A DNA stretch of 21,107 bases from Saccoglossus kowalevskii (lineage: Eukaryota; Hemichordata; Enteropneusta; Harrimaniidae): NCBI RefSeq assembly GCF_000003605.2, contig NW_003135340.1:1-21107 (forward strand). Reading direction: 5' to 3'. A program made the translations under genes and the position numbers. The notes under the pieces are model-generated. The model did not search any database and was not told the origin of the DNA. It worked only from the letters and a program-made list of their open reading frames with translations. Positions within the stretch are counted from its first letter, which is position 1. Every line of letters starts with the position of its first letter. Below are positions 18,200 through 21,107 of the stretch, in pieces.

Positions 18200-20280
18200 G
18201 GATTTGTGTGTGGTTGCAAACTTTTATTAAAATATACGCATGATATACTTATTATAGAATCCATTATATAACCTGGACAAACAAAATATTATTTTCCTTG
18301 CTATAATGATAACATGTAACTTGTGTTATAACATGCAGAAATCCTAATAAATGAGATTAAAAAAAAGGGATTGTCACTTGTCCAAAAAAAAAATATTTAC
18401 TGACATTTATTTTGTAGTTACATTTTCATGTATACCATAGGGTGCATAGTATGTTTTGCTTACTGACTTGACTACACTTTGTCATTGGTAATTTCTAGTA
18501 CTTGTATCGTATTTCCTCCAGCATAAATAACAGATTATTCGGAAACATAAGATTGTAATGTAAATTTCGTTCATTAATGCTGTATAATGACGCTACCTTC
18601 ATTCTACATTGTATTCAGGGTCCCATGTTGACTATGCCCCGGACCGTTTTTTACTTAATACTTACTTATCACAGTACCTGACTGGTATATACAAAACTGC
18701 GACCGAGAAAACGTCAGAGTAGTAAATTAAAGATAAAAGTCAGTTGCCCGTGTAAAGAAAGCTGCAGAACCAACACAATCTATCAGCCGTCGGCGACAAT
18801 ACCAGCGATATTACTTTACACATAAAAATTAAGAATCACAATTGCAAAGAAATAAACACTAATTACGGCTATCCCGGCCATCAATCGAACCATCAGTCTT
18901 CATGATATTTCCATCCGTTTGCATAGTTGTCTGAGAGTGAATGTTGTCAAGTTCGAGAGTGTGTCTTTATGTATGACGATGTGAACATTATCGATTACAA
19001 TCAAAGACGCGTTAACAGGAAGTTCATTTTGGGCTAGTGCCATTGTCAAATTTAGTAGAGGACTATTTATACAGGAGACGTTCCAGTAGCGAGTTGTTCG
19101 ATTGGCATATCACAATCCTTTATTTGAACAGAACAGGTTCTATATATTCACCAAAAAACTACGTTGCTATGTTTCTAGGCATCAAACGAACTTGAAACAA
19201 AAGAAATCGTTTGATCCAAATGACCTGCGTTCTTGGAAATCAAGTCTTATAGCCCTTGTGTTTCGGACCGGATCGAGGCCATAAAACAACAAATTTTCGC
19301 TCAATCTTCCCAGCGATTAGATAGGATATTTTTTATTCAGGAGCGCTCGGAAAACCAAAATTTGGGACGTGAATCATTTCAGTGATGAAAAATCGGTGAT
19401 AATAACCAAGGGATGCGAGACTAGTTCTGTATTTACCTTGGCAATAGCTACAGTAATTGCGACTCAATCGATATTGGCAAGATTCCGCGAAACACAGTGA
19501 CCAGTGAGGCACAAAACGCCACAAACCTTTACGAATTTTAATGAAGGACATTAATTCAGTTTTATTGCAGACCCCAGAGGAACAAATATTCATGATGTGC
19601 TGGTGATTAACTCTGGTGAGGAATATTCAAGAATAAATAAAAATGGCGACAACAATGCAACATTTTATTTCCCGTCTTTGCTAGTTTACGGGTCCATGGG
19701 GTTTTATAAAGTTCATGCTCGTGAAATTGTTTGTTGATTTGGCAGACAATTGGGAAACTTTCTTAGGAGACATAATTAAATGTTTCGTAAATGTAAAGTT
19801 ACAGCAAAAATAAATGCAGTTCGAAAACTGGATAGTGTGTTATTTGATTACAGATTCCCGGGAAAGAAAATAGTGGTGCTGTAATTCATACTTGGTGGGG
19901 GAATGGTTGTCAAAAGCCAAAAAAAATTTGAGGGACTAAAAAACAAACAAAAAAACTAAATTTAATGCACTGAATTTCACGACGAGCGTTTCGACGAACG
20001 TTTTAATGTCCTGTTTACCTCTGGTGTGACTGCAATCTTTGAAACAGACTTGAGAGACTGTAAAAAACACAATTTATGGCGCGTGACTTGAAAACGCAAT
20101 TTAGTGCTAGTGAATTTCCCAACAAAGGTTTAACTGGACCGGAAGTAAATATTTGTTACTGCTCTAAATATCCAAACATATTTTAGTATAAGGTAATAAT
20201 GATAATAATATATAATGTAACGTAACACTGTCAGAAGTCATGTCAGACGTCAAAGTCATTATACCGTTCAGCTTAACAAT
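18200..20280. other. Intergenic or intronic stretch, no recognised gene
   Basis: The longest frames are 60 codons on the plus strand (19102-19284) and 86 codons on the minus strand (19593-19333); neither has recognisable motifs. If the GPCR gene continues, its TM3-TM7 exons should carry an Asp-Arg-Tyr-like motif, which I did not find here. A-runs at 18360 and 18385 are simple repeats. Confidence 0.4.
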
Positions 20281-20292
20281 AGGCCATCTGCT

Positions 20293-20309
20293 TGACCTTC
20301 AAAAGGTCA
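20293..20309. promoter_or_regulatory. Everted nuclear-receptor half-sites
   Basis: TGACCT (20293-20298) and AGGTCA (20304-20309) are perfect consensus half-sites arranged as an everted repeat with a 5-base spacer. Animal nuclear receptors bind such pairs. No promoter is recognisable nearby, so this is a motif match only. Confidence 0.3.
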
Positions 20310-20470
20310 CACATCCTGGTACATATTCACTACCAATTCAAATTTAATTACTAGTAATATTATCTCACAAAAATGCAAAGCAGTTATCATTGAAATTCAA
20401 AATGATAGTTAAACATAGTTAAAATTAATGTATATTATTGGAAATTCTTGCTGTGATGGAACAGCAATAC

Positions 20471-20505
20471 CCCCTGAAAGTACCAGGATGTGCGACTTTT
20501 AGGGG
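20471..20505. repeat. Small hairpin
   Basis: CCCCTGAAAGT (20471-20481) pairs with ACTTTTAGGGG (20495-20505) with one G-T wobble. No T-run or coding context gives it a role. Confidence 0.6.
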
Positions 20506-20509
20506 TCGT

Positions 20510-21107
20510 GCAAAAGATCCATTAACAAGTCGATATCAGATTGCATCCAGGAGAGCGGTCATGGCAATGTTCAGTAAATCGTGTCACTGGTATACACCCA
20601 GTTAACTGAGTCTATTTGAAATATATTAACGGAATGTCGTTGAACATCACATTTATTTCATGATATTTCACAACTGTGCGAGAAGGGTCAGTTTTATAGT
20701 AGTGTACAATTGCGTGAATGAATAGAAAAAAAGTGATTATGCGCGTGCGACAATGACCGGAAGTATGCGGATGTTTGCTACCCACTGCAGTGTACATGAT
20801 AGTCTATATTAAGTGGAAGGTGTGTTTCTATGTTAGATAGGAGTCATGGCGCAATTGAATTTGGAACAGACGTTTACAACAACCCAAAATATGCTACCAT
20901 GTTCATGGTAACGATCCTAGTCAGTGTAGATTGCACGCGATAAAAGTTGTCCCAGGTATACTGTTCAAATTTTTATATGAGTCACTGTCACTTTTTGGTG
21001 CGAATTTTAATATAATTGAGAACTACTTATGTACATTATTATTTGAAATGTATTCGAATATTCCGAGGAAAACATTCGTGTTTAAAGCGGAGCGGTCGTC
21101 ACCTGCG
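20510..21107. other. Window end, nothing recognised
   Basis: No supported coding frame. A 16-bp palindrome TACCATG-TT-CATGGTA is at 20895-20910. The last 30 bases are more GC-rich (GCGGAGCGGTCGTCACC) and may begin a feature outside the window. Confidence 0.35.

Noticed and set aside
1-21107. CRISPR arrays, bacterial operons or phage modules
   Set aside because: No regularly spaced repeats, ribosome-binding sites or adjacent long frames; all gene structure is spliced and animal-like.

Overview
This window looks like a stretch of AT-rich nuclear genome from an invertebrate animal, probably marine. It has spliced protein-coding exons with GT/AG borders, long introns full of decayed transposons, a tRNA-derived SINE, a truncated LINE with a microsatellite tail, and one assembly gap (N at 10376-10486). 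The mix of Mutator-like, LINE and Crypton-like relics fits a hemichordate, lancelet, mollusc or brachiopod. The sequence alone does not settle which.

1-5579 (+ strand): the last four coding exons of methionine aminopeptidase 1 (METAP1), with all splice phases agreeing. They supply the C-terminal 169 residues and five of the metal-ligand positions of the pita-bread fold. The 5' exons lie outside the window. The intron at 1342-3776 holds a 423-bp PIF/Harbinger-type MITE with a TTA target duplication, followed by a broken Mutator-like transposase. The next intron ends in a ~141-bp foldback whose right arm runs to within 9 bp of the splice acceptor. Candidate poly(A) signals lie at 6155 and 6174.

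6200-13170: no gene I can recognise. There is a 77-bp foldback between 10-bp direct repeats (7653-7749), a perfect palindromic CRE (7400-7409), and a large diverged inverted duplication (about 8480-8965 against 10613-11090). A 5'-truncated LINE was inserted in or beside the right arm.

13170-17445: an old tandem duplication, with unit A at about 13170-14480 and unit B at about 15630-17445. Unit B carries a TATA-like promoter and the first coding exon (TM1 to the start of TM3) of a class A peptide-type GPCR. Unit A keeps the flanking sequence but has lost the whole exon. Each unit ends in a second TATA-like promoter. The unit A version has a perfect CRE and is followed by a tRNA-derived SINE on the minus strand.

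17769-18195: an N-terminal domain resembling Crypton-derived (DUF3504-type) tyrosine recombinases, broken by a frameshift. The rest (18200-21107) shows no convincing gene. No multi-gene system is evident. The most unusual parts are the GPCR duplication with precise loss of the exon, and the inverted duplication with its LINE.
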